From Phlebiopsis flavidoalba (taxonomy: Eukaryota > Basidiomycota > Agaricomycetes > Polyporales > Phanerochaetaceae): DNA of 57,771 nt. The notes under the pieces are model-generated. The model was not told the origin of the DNA. It saw only the letters and a list, made by a program, of their open reading frames with translations, and made no database searches. Location of the stretch: NCBI GenBank assembly GCA_035772785.1, contig JAOCPU010000095.1:1-57771 (forward strand). The letters run 5' to 3'. The stretch's first letter is position 1, and each line of letters starts with the position of its first letter. Both the position numbers and the translations under genes were made by a program. This document shows positions 22,530 to 33,281 of the stretch, piece by piece.

Positions 22530-23690
22530 GTGTTGGGGTGTCGACATGGAACACACTCGAAAGCGGAGGGAGCAGCACGAACGCGAGGAGTGATGGTTCT
22601 CAGTCTAGGATCTGGCACGTGTGCTGTCTTATTCGATCTGTCGCGTTTCGACTGGGACATGGAATAACTTAACGGCTCTGGAACAAGCATTCAGGATACC
22701 AACTACTGCACACTCGTCATATACGTATGCACCCACTTCTGTCACCCCGCACTCGCACTTTTCCGACTCCTGCACGTCCCCGCTGTACCTTGAACTCTTC
22801 CCGGTGTTTTATCATCTTGTTCATCTTCGCAGCATCGCTGTCGCATCTCTCTAACACCACACAGCTTCACATTACAGCGCAGCTTGTTGCTACCACATCT
22901 GCCCTCATAATGGTTGCGTGTACATATATTACCGGTCACTTCGTGGCCATTAGTACTTGCTCGACTCTATGCAAACAGTGCACACTCCCTTCTGGATTTA
23001 CGCGTCTGATCAAAGCTAAACATGGAAACACAGAGCTTCGGGCTAGGATCTCGCCCTATAATGTGCGTAATCGCAAGGAAAAACAGATAGCCAGGAAATT
23101 ACATCAGGTACTTATTATCTCGTCGGACATCAAGCGGCGCTGCAGTAAACACTCTGGATCTTGCCTTGCCCATGGATTGTCAGTGCCGGCGCCACCTGTA
23201 TCGTCACCAGGAGCTTTCGAACGGATCACGAAGAACTGTGCTGGAGAAAAACAATCGGGTGAACACTGGCTTTCATGCAGCGATCAGCAACTTGTCTTGT
23301 GAACGAGCCTCCGACATACACATATAGCCCAATATGCAAGAGCACCAGTGATTATGTAATGAGTACGCTGCAACAGGATCAGGTCCGAAGGACCAGGGGA
23401 TAATCCAGGCCACCCAAACTGCGTATGACTTTTCCGTCTCTACTAAATATAGGCAGGTGGACACCAATGAAGCAAGCATTGCCACCAATGAATGCAGTAC
23501 GTTAAGGTATCTTGATTGTTTTTGTTGTAAGGTGCTGATTTGTCCCTTGGGACCAGTGTGATGTGTCTGGTTAGTTTATTTTTTTTGATGCAACTGTTGA
23601 GAAATTTGTAGAACTTTGTGTTGTGGTGGTATTGTTGTGAGACGTATTGTATTGTTTTTTTGATAATCTGCTACTTTGTGGTCTTGTTAG
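22530..23690. other. Intergenic region
   Basis: An open frame at 22727-23302 (191 residues) has no recognisable domain and an irregular composition; I do not support it as a gene. Nothing else was seen. Confidence 0.35.
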
Positions 23691-23693
23691 GTT

Positions 23694-23943
23694 CTAGAGT
23701 TTTTCGCTTTTTGAGTGGTCGCAACTCTTAAACGTGGACTGTTTACACCATAGAGGCTTTTTGGGCAATGACTTGGTTCGATGGTTCGGAATATTGATGA
23801 GCGATGTACCAGTGGACACGCCGTCCAAGCCGGCTGAATGCTTCCGGTTCTCGACAGTATCGTTCCGTGGGTCTGCCTGCAGGAAACGCTTGCGAGAAAA
23901 GGGGAAAGCACAAGAGACACGATGAAAGAGCGAATGCGAGCAT
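23694..23943 (-). pseudogene. Truncated paralogue of small secreted protein
   Basis: The minus strand starts MLAFALSSCLLCF with a hydrophobic signal-peptide-like segment ending in FPAG. After a one-base shift it continues PRNDTVENRKHSAGLDGV. This aligns at DNA and protein level with exon 1 of the gene at 24661-25139 (MLRFALFITV..., FPAGTRNDTVEDWKSSVGWN). The tandem copies are about 1.2 kb apart on the same strand. The downstream cysteine-bearing exons of the intact copy are not clearly recoverable here; only a short tail with CKQSTFKSCDH is present. I therefore call it a truncated or frameshifted duplicate. Confidence 0.6.
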
Positions 23944-23949
23944 GACTCC

Positions 23950-24655
23950 GGGTCGGGTAGTCGTAAGGGTAGAAGAATGAGAGGGCCACCGGGGGGGGCC
24001 TCGCGTGCGTCGTTCTTTATGCAAAACACCTCATACGCCAATGAGCTGACGGCCAGCATTCCCTAGGCCCGATGGTCAATGTTTCGACACCCAGGAAACA
24101 GGTCAATATTTTCCTTGATGCCATGTCCATGTCCTGAGATAGAGAAGACAAAACGAACGCGAAAAAAAAGAGCCAGGCCCAGTGATCCCAGTCATGATCC
24201 CATGGCTGCCGGCCTGAGCCGAAATACCGAAACATACCGTAATCAAATCAACTAGCCTGGCTCTTTTTGGACGCATTGCCGTTTGGCCGACTCTCTGTGG
24301 AGGACGCGCCATGATCTTGTGTGCAACGACATGAACGATGACGCGATGACGTAAGAACCGCGCTCAGGGGCGCTGAGTATTATTCTAACATCCGTTGTTT
24401 GGGCCGTGTTAGGATCAGGAAGCTCCCGGTTACTTAACTTGAAGCAGCGACACGGCGATCCATACTAGTAAAACGTCACGCACTCATACACTACGGTGAA
24501 ATATACTGAAAACTACACTGGGGAATGAAAACCTCTTTACCCAGATCGGATTTAGTGAACAGTAAAGACTCGCGATCCGTCTGTCCCAGAATTGCTCGTA
24601 CCCGCTCCGCCCGTAGCATCCCGGGATAGTCGAAGAAAGCGAATTCACGTTCGTT
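23950..24655. other. Spacer between the two secreted-protein paralogues
   Basis: No supported gene. It probably includes the promoter of the upstream copy and the 3' region of the downstream copy. Confidence 0.35.
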
Positions 24656-24660
24656 TGTCC

Positions 24661-25139
24661 TTATAAGACTCGCTTGCGTCCGCAGTCGGGGTGTTCTATG
24701 AAGACAACTTAGAGTGCGAAGGAATGATCCCCAACCATGCATATGGACTCACTTAAATGCATAACAACGCGTGCGGGGTCTGGCCCGAACGAGGAGAAGC
24801 GGTTGGCCCACTCGTCACTGAGGGGAAGAGCATTGTCGGTAAGGAACAGATAGTGTAGACGCATTCGCCGCTCCATTTCAGATCCCGACACATGTAAACA
24901 CCGCCCTCCTACAAACGGACATCAAGATTTGCCAAGACGCTCAGCGCATTATCTGAAGAACTTACATTCGCGGCGTTGTTAGAGTCCCGGCTCACAACAT
25001 GGGTCAGCGGTGTAACGACGCCGTTCCAGCCGACTGAGGACTTCCAATCTTCGACTGTGTCGTTCCGTGTACCTGCAGGGAACGCGAAGGAGGCCATAGA
25101 AGAGGCGAGGACTGTGATGAAAAGCGCAAACCTGAGCAT
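24661..25139 (-). CDS. Small secreted protein, beta/gamma-crystallin-like
   Basis: Exon 1 (25139-24966) encodes exactly 58 residues: a signal peptide MLRFALFITVLASSMASFA, then FPAGTRNDTVEDW and on to NNAAN. Intron 1 (24909-24965) and intron 2 (24696-24752) are both 57 nt with GT-AG ends. Exon 2 gives GGVYMCRDLKWSGECVY, then, after a one-base shift near 24,840, LPLSDEWANRFSSFGPD. Exon 3 adds HPDCGRKRVL with stop TAA 24661-24663. The layout GGVYxCxD...GxCxY...W.N..SSFGPD...C resembles fungal small secreted proteins with a crystallin-type fold (recalled family pattern). The product is probably extracellular; its role is unknown. The internal shift is either a sequence error or a disabling mutation. 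Confidence 0.72.
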
Positions 25140-25210
25140 AGCTCAAAAATTATGAGAAATAAAGATAGACCAGAAGGGAAGCTGCAAAGCCCGTTGTCAC
25201 AGGACTCGCC

Positions 25211-25217
25211 ATTTATA
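25211..25217 (-). promoter_or_regulatory. TATA box of secreted-protein gene
   Basis: The minus strand reads TATAAAT about 72 bases upstream of the ATG at 25139, with a pyrimidine-rich leader (CTTCTGGTCTATCTTTATTTC) between them. The spacing fits a fungal core promoter. Confidence 0.55.
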
Positions 25218-25224
25218 GATCTGT

Positions 25225-26415
25225 CGCACAGGCCCAAGCTGGTGGGTAAAGCGTAACAATCTCTGCCCGCAGGATTGTTCTTGAATGCCAAAGACTGCAC
25301 ATCCTCGAGACATAAAATGCAGAAAGTTAGAATAACAAAAAAGGACACCTGTCGTGGTCCAAGCGAGCCGTCAGCGGTCTGCTCCCGGACGAAGGAGAGT
25401 TTTATTGTATTACACAGGCCCACAACAATCCTTCGGGATCTTGCACAACCTTGCTAGTATGGCAGATGAACTCGATGGTCCGGACAGAAACACGTTCCCG
25501 ATGGAGCTGTTATTCCGACGCGTCGCCTGCGCTTGTGCCAACGTGCAAGAGCCCATCTCTTTGCCTATGACCCGAGATGCTCCTACTTGATCGAAGTAAG
25601 TCGTGCCTGAAGTTCTGACCCTACGGGCTCCTGAAACAAGATCGAAACTCCTGGTAAATGCTGCATGGACAAGCGCAGGGTGTTCGCCGCCTGAAGGGTG
25701 GCGAAGGTCGCGAAAAATCGGTCATGGAAGGTATAAACCTTGAGCCGTCTCTCCAATGCTATCTTGCCTTTCAGATGAACCAAAACTATTACTTTGAAAG
25801 GGCCAAGTAGAGCACTTGCGAAACCAACGGAGCGTACCACACACCTAACAAGGTGCACGCGACAAGGTCGTTACACAGGACTACGCGCTATGGGGATAGT
25901 CTCTGTTCCCTGAAAGAGTTTACGAGGTATCACCGACTCTTGTGAGAAAAGAGATATTTCATGAGAAAGAAGATAGCATTGTCCATTTGATGTGGGAGCC
26001 TGAGTCGATTTTGTATACGGTCAAACGCGGACGTACTGTAGAGGAATGCGGGGGTAGGGACGCAATGAAGGACGAAGGTGTGAAACGCTGGTAAACTCCC
26101 AGGGTGGTTTTTTGCCGCGCTAATAAACCCCACGTTGCGCGCTCGGTCGCCTCCGAGGTCCTCGAATCACTGCCCGTCCGACACGGTAGCCGTCAGCCAG
26201 AACACCGTGTCGCCACCCTCGCTAACGTAACGCCCACACGATCCGAAATTGTTGAGAGTAACCATTTCTTGAATGCGCTGTGCTGGGGGTCTGCTGTAGT
26301 TGCTGGAAGTGCGATAGATTTGGCTGGTTTGGGTGGGATGGATATTGTGTTTGGACCCCCGTATTACTTTGGTATGCGGGAAATCTGTAGTTGACTAAAG
26401 TCGTGCACCCTGCTC
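25225..26415. other. Region without a firm gene
   Basis: A short plus-strand stretch at about 25454-25590 (MADELDGPDRNTFPMELLF) is faintly F-box-like, and a minus-strand frame at 25583-25858 is open for 91 residues. Neither can be supported. The last few hundred bases are probably the promoter and leader of the P1 gene, with a possible 5' intron (GTATGCGGG...CTGCTCAG) ending at about 26417. Confidence 0.3.
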
Positions 26416-26418
26416 AGG

Positions 26419-26880
26419 CCTTCCGCAGAAGCTCGCCGCCACCTACTCTGCGCTCAATCCTCGATGCTGACAAAACGTCGAGATCACCGTGTGCGGTCAA
26501 CTGCTACATTGCTCACGAGGAATTATCGCTGGGAACTGACAGCTGCATTTTGTGGTACTTGTAGGCGGACACAGATCGGTTCTCGCCTGACCACCGCTGC
26601 CGGCGCTGTGAGCATCTCGAGCCCATACTGGTCGACTCTTCCCTCGCTCCCCCTCGGCCAAGGCTCATCGAGGTCAATTAACGGTCCGAGGGGAGCTCCT
26701 GTCAAACGTCGGTGCTGGTCATGGTGCCGAGGCCCCGCCGCGGGCGCACCTTGCTGCTGTGCCGCTGGTGGTGCCGCCGCTGCTGACGCACCAGCAGCCG
26801 AGGAGAAGAAGGGAGGAAGAGAAGGAGGATGTCGGACGGACGACATGGTGCGCATCTTCTGTGTTCGCACTTGGTGGAGA
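26419..26880 (+). CDS. RPP1: 60S acidic ribosomal protein P1, frameshifted
   Basis: P1 forms the lateral stalk of the large ribosomal subunit with P0 and P2 and recruits translation factors. The visible segments follow its layout: SAELAATYSALIL (from 26422), then, after an indel, VEIT before an intron at about 26489-26564, then ADK and LTTAAG with EPI (helix segment), LLSNVGAG, an Ala/Gly hinge (AAADAPAAEEKK) and an acidic EEKEE-SDDDMG-like tail near 26,840. At least six one- or two-base indels break the frame, and an in-frame start codon is not clear. Length (about 110 residues) fits the family. Since P1 is essential or nearly so, this is either an error-rich copy of the functional gene or a pseudogene. 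Confidence 0.82.
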
Positions 26881-26889
26881 AAGCGACTG

Positions 26890-27585
26890 ATATCTCGATG
26901 CCAGGGCTTGCGGTCTCTTCGATTAAACTCGAAATTGCGTCGTTTCTCGTTGTGTCGTTCTCGCTCCCTTGCATCTGTTGCTGCACTATTACGCCCTACG
27001 GGGCTGCGGGGTCCGCGCAGTCCCCTGCTACCGCCTTGTACCCACTACATCACCCTTTGCGCACACAAAAGATTGTGAAAACATCAAGTTGTATGCGAGG
27101 GACGCTCCGCGTAGGAGACCGTAGTGAATAAATGACTGGTCTCGATGGTGAAGATCGCGCTACATGCGCCTTCGTATCAATATCAAGTTGGCCAGGGTCG
27201 ATGCGCCTGATGCGAGCGGTGGTCATCTCATTGTTGAAGCGGACTCCTTGACGGTCAGGTTGATGTCAATTGCCGTGTGTGTCTTGAAGTGCCAATCGGG
27301 AGGATTGTCGTGCTGACCATGTCTGGCACCTTGAATCACGTCTCACATTAACTCGGCGACATTCTAGCCCGCCCCCCGCAAATTGCGAGTACGCCTTCAA
27401 GTTGCCTTCACACTTTCGAAGTTTCCTGGAGCGCGTTCCAAATATATCACGTGAGTTGCCTCATTTACTTTTGGATTTCTGTGTCGAGGAGGCAACATGC
27501 TTGCTCGCGACTGAGGCGCTCCCAGCAACTATCCACTTACTCATCAACTTTCACGACCACCACGACGACCACGGGATAATAACGA
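26890..27585. other. Intergenic region upstream of ATG7
   Basis: No supported gene. It should hold the 3' end of the P1 transcript and the ATG7 promoter. No clear TATA box was seen. Confidence 0.4.
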
Positions 27586-27588
27586 TAA

Positions 27589-30555
27589 ATGACACAATCA
27601 TACGTTCCAGCCGTTTCGCCTCAGCCTTGTTGAGCCCTGCATTCTGGCACGCGCTCACGAATCTCAAGATTTCGATGTCGCTAAAGCCTCCGCCAACGAC
27701 CAACGTTTCTACCCGTTTACCGACCGTAACGCTGATTCGGCCGAGGCGCACCTATGTGTCAGTACCTAGCGAGAGGGGGAAGGGAAAGATCGATTTGCAC
27801 CTTTGGTATGCTACAACTCGCGCACAGTCCGCGGGTGTCGATGATTATACCGCGAGCGAGCCTCACGTGCCGTAGCACCCCATTACCCACATCCAGAGGA
27901 ACCCTTATTTAGGCATCCAGACAATTATATGAAGAGAAGCCTGCGTACCTGCCGATACACCGCACGCACCCCGCGCGTGGTCTTGAAGAAAGCTTCTTTA
28001 ATACGTTAGAGGATTTTCAATGCTTCCGACAAGACTGCTATGTTGTCTAATGAGTTCCGTGACACTGAACAGTCAGTACCAACATACCCTTGTTGTCCAG
28101 GTCGCGTCCAGCTCGATTTGTCGAACGGACAATGGTGTAGATTATAAAGAGCAGAGCCGCTCCCAGGACGCTGAGATACCGACACTCGAACATAGACTCA
28201 CAGACTTTCTCGTATTATCGACGCTTCGCCCCGACTTGAAGAAGTACAAAGACGTCATACTGGCTTTGCGTCTTCCACACTGCGTTTGTTGACGAAAACG
28301 AGCCTCGTGGAGAGTATCGGACGGCCGGCACCTGGTTGCTGACGTAAACGCGCGCAGGCCATCTGCTTTGAAGCAGAACTCGATACTACGCCGTGTGCTC
28401 CCATGCCGCACACCTTCCAACTTCGTAACACACATCACTGTCCTCGCACGGCACAGCTGACTCTTCACGATTGCCCCGACGTGCATCACACACCTCATAC
28501 CGTCTGATACCAAACGAACCTCACCCCTTTCTGTCCCCTCATATCGTTCACTGAATGGTTTTCCCCGATATCACCAAAGATTAGCGACACACCATACTAC
28601 CAAAAAAACTTAGCACGATTTCTTCGATGGCGTATTCCACACTGAGAGCGTAGCGTTTCACACGACCCCCTCAATTGGCGTTAATGCAGCCCCGCTGCTC
28701 CATCACCCAGCACATTTACAGCAGGATATTAGGGCGTTCCATGGACCCTTCGGCCAGAGCCTACAACCCTGGCTTGGCTCCCTCCGTAACCTCCTCGTCT
28801 TACATCGCCAATCGCTATCCTTCTGTTGTGTTTTCGACGGTCTGCGCGTGGGGCTCTGATGGCTGGCGGGATGACAAACTTGCACACGATGGCATGTGGT
28901 AAGAGGGGTCGTTTCGGAGGTGTCAAAGGTGTGTACGGAATTTTTCCAGGGTAACGTGTTATTCTTGTCGTTCGTTAGTACGACACTCATAAATAGAAGA
29001 CATTCACCTTATCAGCTGCACGACGGTCGACGAAGCCCAAGTTTGACAACGTAGCCAGCCACAGCGTCCCGATGAAGAATCAGTGTATACAGCGGCAAAC
29101 TTCGGACCCAGACTCGCCGACCTACGCACCTATGAGGATCCCAGTACACGCCGTCGTAAAGCACGCCGTACTATCAGAAAGGTGTTCCACTGCATAACGT
29201 TTGAAACTCTGTCCCATCGTGTACCCTAAATCAAGCATAAGTAATTCGACCACGACCACGGCTGTCGATCCTCAAACTTGAAGCTCATTGGTCACGCTAG
29301 GAGCAACTTCCGGAGGCTATTGATTCGACAAGGTTGCGAGCACGAAATGTCTCTTGTTGGGGGCAGGGACCCTAGGCTGCTACGTTGCGCGCACGCTGAT
29401 GGTACGGCTACGCCACCTTCTCTTCAACCTCATTCACCAGGCTGAACTGAATCGGCAGGCTTGGGGTGTCCGAACAATCACCTTCGTCGACAGCGCCCGC
29501 GTCTCGTTCTCGAATCCCGTCCGCCAGCCACTCTTTCAGTTCGACGACTGTCTCAATGGGGGAAAACCCAAAGCCGCATGCGCAGCGGAGAATTTGAAGA
29601 AGATATTTCCCGGTGTCGTAAGTCATGACTTTGCCTTTTTTTACCGTGTCTAGACCAACCACGTGTCACACTTTCCAGAACGCAACGGGGCACAGCCTCA
29701 ACGTACCCATGCCCGGGCATCCTATACCCCCCGCTTCTCTAGAACAGACGAAGAATGATGTTGCGATACTCGAGAAGCTCATTGACGAACACGATGCAGT
29801 ATTCCTCCTCATGGACTCGAGGGAGAGTCGATGGCTACCGACAGTCATTGGCGCGGCCAAGGGCAAGGTATGTTATACTCTGCTGAGACGGAAGATGAGC
29901 TGATGAATGCCAGATTGTTATGAATGCAGCACTCGGATTTGACACATTCCTTGTGATGCGCCATGGGGCGCGCAGCTCGCTTGCTCAGGGTGAGAGACTT
30001 GGGTGTTATTACTGCAACGACATCGTCGCACTACTGCAGATGTAGGGTCTCGTTCGATTCTATAAGCCTCGAAGGCGCTAACACTATGTTTTACAGTCAC
30101 TCACAGATAGAACCCTCGACCAAATGTGCACAGTCACTCGACCCGGTCTTGCCTCAATTGCATCCTCGACAGCCGTCGAGCTCCTCGCTTCGCTGCTTCA
30201 ACACCCTCTCGGCGTCAACGCCCCCGCTCCTACTCCCTCAAAGGACCTCCCGGACCCACACACCTCTGGCTCCGTCCTGGGTCTGGTTCCTCATCAGCTT
30301 CGTGGCTACCTTGCCGAGTTCCGTACGATGCCCATCAAGGGTGCTGCCTATTCGCGCTGCACAGGGTGCTCTGACACTGTCCTCGAGGCGTACGAGTCCC
30401 AGGGCTTCAGCATGCTCCTGCGTGCTTTCAATGAGCCGAAGTTCTTGGAAGAGCTCACGGGGCTCGCTAAACTTTAGCGAGCGAGGTGTGAAGCGCGCTG
30501 GAAAGTGATTTTGACTGCAGAGGAGATTGAATACGAGGAAGACGATATGTTATAG
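27589..30555 (+). CDS. ATG7: Autophagy E1-like enzyme ATG7
   Basis: ATG7 activates Atg8 and Atg12 with ATP and forms a thioester through a catalytic cysteine in the cytosol. N-terminal domain pieces: [19 protein letters not shown] (about 27610), NTLEDF then [15 protein letters not shown] (about 28005-28070), DLKKYK (about 28240), YIANRYPS (about 28800), and GKLGPRLADLAPM-like sequence near 29090. The adenylation domain is nearly intact from 29345: [18 protein letters not shown] (nucleotide-binding GxGxxG), [40 protein letters not shown], then catalytic Cys in [10 protein letters not shown]. Introns lie at 29402-29458, 29618-29678, 29868-29913 and 30042-30096. The C-terminus probably ends IEYEEDDML at 30553-30555 after small indels near 30,470. 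The 5' half is much more frameshifted than the 3' half. Confidence 0.93.
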
Positions 30556-30659
30556 AGGGTACCTGCTAGTGTAATAAATTGGAAACATACTAGATATATT
30601 AAGGAATGTATCCGCTACTGGGTGAGAGGTTAGTAAACGAGATAGTGAGGCATCATGAT

Positions 30660-31476
30660 TAATTTCCCGCGACGTGGTATTTTTTGCAATAAACTGGGAT
30701 TTGCCGTCTGGCTTTCATATTTGTACTGACAGTGACTACTAATAAACGCCCAAAGCAGTCCTGTTTTAGGCATGGCGTTGCTTTCGCCATGACACACTCT
30801 GTTAAAGGTGCGCCGGTTGCAGACATGTTCTTCGATATATAATCGTTGACGGAGGAGGGTCTTTTGACGATGAGGTTGCCGCACGTTTCATCGTAAGCAC
30901 GAATGCGAGCTTCTATAGTAACCGTACAGCTAACCGTCATTAGTTGCCGAGAATATTGGTGTGGCGGGAGCGTGGCTACACATGGCGTGGGAATGATCAG
31001 TACTAACGTGCGGGGACATCCAAGTTGTGGCCGGTGGCCCGTGGGGGAATAACAACACTTCGTGTACCATTCACCGACCATCTACTCACTTGCAGCCACC
31101 CTGTGATGAAGACTACAAACAAGTACGACTTCAGAAGTGCTGGCGAGACTGAAAAACTACCGCTTCAGAAGCTTTGGGAACTTGGTGGACACAACACCGA
31201 CACCCGCATACCTTGACATTCCGTCGGGCGCCCCACCAAGCCAGGATGTTCGAGCACCAAGTTGTCCGACAACGTACAGAAGAGACCCTGACCGTCCCCC
31301 CGTCCATACAAGCACGATCCTTGCCGTGAATTATATGAACGAAAGACCACTCCTTGATAGGTAGTCTGCGTTCCAGACGCGGTTTTCTTCTGGGACCTAA
31401 TTTTCCCGATTTCACATTGGATGGCGGGATTTGAGAAACCATACTCGTTGAGGGCTCCGCAAGCAGTTAAAATCAC
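30660..31476 (-). CDS. Unidentified gene, two or more exons
   Basis: Minus-strand coding-like segments: an upstream exon (31476 to about 31225) containing TYQGVVFRSYNSRQGSC and LVLEHPGLVGRPTECQ before a GTATGCGGG donor, and a terminal exon (about 30950-30660) with CGNLIVKRPSSVNDYISKN, LTECVMAKATPC, then QIPVYCKKYHVAGN and a stop. Several cysteines suggest a secreted or disulfide-bonded product, but no signal peptide was found. It is convergent with ATG7, about 100 bases from its end. No family recognised. Confidence 0.42.
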
Positions 31477-31479
31477 ACA

Positions 31480-33275
31480 ATATGGGTGTCGCTTATCTCG
31501 CCGGTTTTGCTTTCACGGTGGGCTCGAAAGCTTGTGCTAGCTAGCCCAACAATCTCTTCACGTCTCGATTGTGCCACTAATGGCACCCGGACGCTAATCA
31601 ATGGCTTGCTATAACTGTCGTGGTGCTCTGGCGATCTCCCTTATGTCACCTGGCCACCTCTCGATCTTGCCTAGATCGAGCAGCAATCACCTCCCTCTAC
31701 GTCAACCGGGTGGCCACTCGTTAGTACTTCTCAAGAATTTTGCATCGTTTGTGTGCTCATCCAGAAGCCTACTCTAGTCACCGCTCGCAGGCTTCTGGCC
31801 CAACGACAAATACTCATGTCGAAAAAAAAAAGAAAAACAAAAAAAAAAAAAAAAAAAAGAAACTTCCGCTCCGGAAACTTGAAGCAGCAGCTGCGGCCAC
31901 CAATCTCCAGTATCGCATATTATACCGCCATGACGGGGAATGAAAGAGAAATCCCGTTCTCGCGTACGAACGACCTATCAAAGAGAGCAAATATGCTGCA
32001 ATGTCTTATTCTCAACCTACGCACTGGGGGTGGCCGAGGACCTCTGGTAAACAACACTGCAGCGCGTGGGGCCGCAGCTTCGGCAATGCATGAGCCCTCT
32101 TTCCGACATCGATGTCCGAATCGGCAGGCAGAATGAAATGTGCGCCGTTTTGTTCTAGATGGTCGTCTCCGATTCTTACCTAGGCTGGTAAGAGACCTAG
32201 GAAAATGTCTTGTAACTTCTCTCAGGACGTGGCCTATGCACCAGGTTACGTCATCACTATGGCCCTTGAATACCATCTCTCTTCAAAAAAACTTTGAGAT
32301 AACGCCGGCTATCTATTCTCACTCACATGCTAGTCTGTCGCCATGTTACGATGCGGCTCGAGGTTAACAACTGTGGGCCTCTGAAGGGTAGCCCCAGATT
32401 CGCTCTTGAAATCACTCGAACAACTACGCTTTCTGTTTCGCTGACGACTATTTCATCCTGTGCTCCTGCTTACCGATCACCGCAATAGAGTTCGGGTGGT
32501 CTCGAATGCGGATTCACCTTGTGCTTTTCGAGGTGGACACCCAAAACTATCTCAGTCCAAGCGGCGTGCACTTAATGCGGGGATGCCTCCCGGTACTTCG
32601 CACTGGACATTCAAAACTCCATCTCCCCGCCCGGGGCCCTTCAATCACGGCTCTCATCACCACGCCTCCCACTCACTACGGTAACTGGGGTTCGCGCAAT
32701 AAATATCGGGGCCACGGGCCCAGAGGGTTTCCGGCACGCGATCGCCCTTCAGCTTCATACGTGACGGCGATGTTGCCTGAGAGAAATATGTAGCTTCGCT
32801 GGAGGTAACATAGACAATTCGATATCCTGGTTCGACGGCGTGTGAGCTTCAATGCCTGACATATGGTGTGACCATATATTGCCAGATGCCAAATGCTATC
32901 ATTACATTCATTGAAGCTATGGCAAACAAGCGAAGCGTCGGCTTGTGCAGAAACACGGGATACAGTCCTAACTTACTTCCTACTCACTGCCACCCGGGTG
33001 CACAATACACGTATTGACGGAAGCGCTGCGAATCAGGAGGTGGGCTGGAAGCCTCTTCGGAATCTTCAATTTTTCGATGCTCGATACGCGAACATTTGCG
33101 CGGCGGGATATGTATGCTTTATACGACAAAGTTGGTACCAATGTTTGTAGATTATGTTTCCATTTATTCAATAACAAACAAGCAACGTTGTATCATCAAA
33201 TCATGAGTGTGTATTTAGGCGTACATATCCGCCTGCTCCCAATCCTCATCTGGCGGTCCCTTATTAACCTCCACC
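31480..33275. other. Intergenic region with A-rich tract
   Basis: No supported gene over about 1.8 kb. An A-rich simple repeat lies at 31,823-31,862. Frames at 31,753-32,136, 32,140-32,367, 32,506-32,793 and 33,014-33,334 are open, but their translations show no recognisable domain. Confidence 0.4.
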
Positions 33276-33281
33276 CCACCT

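Noticed and set aside
22727..23302. 191-residue plus-strand frame
   Set aside because: Irregular composition, no domain, no splice context. Probably chance in the region downstream of the large GC-rich gene.
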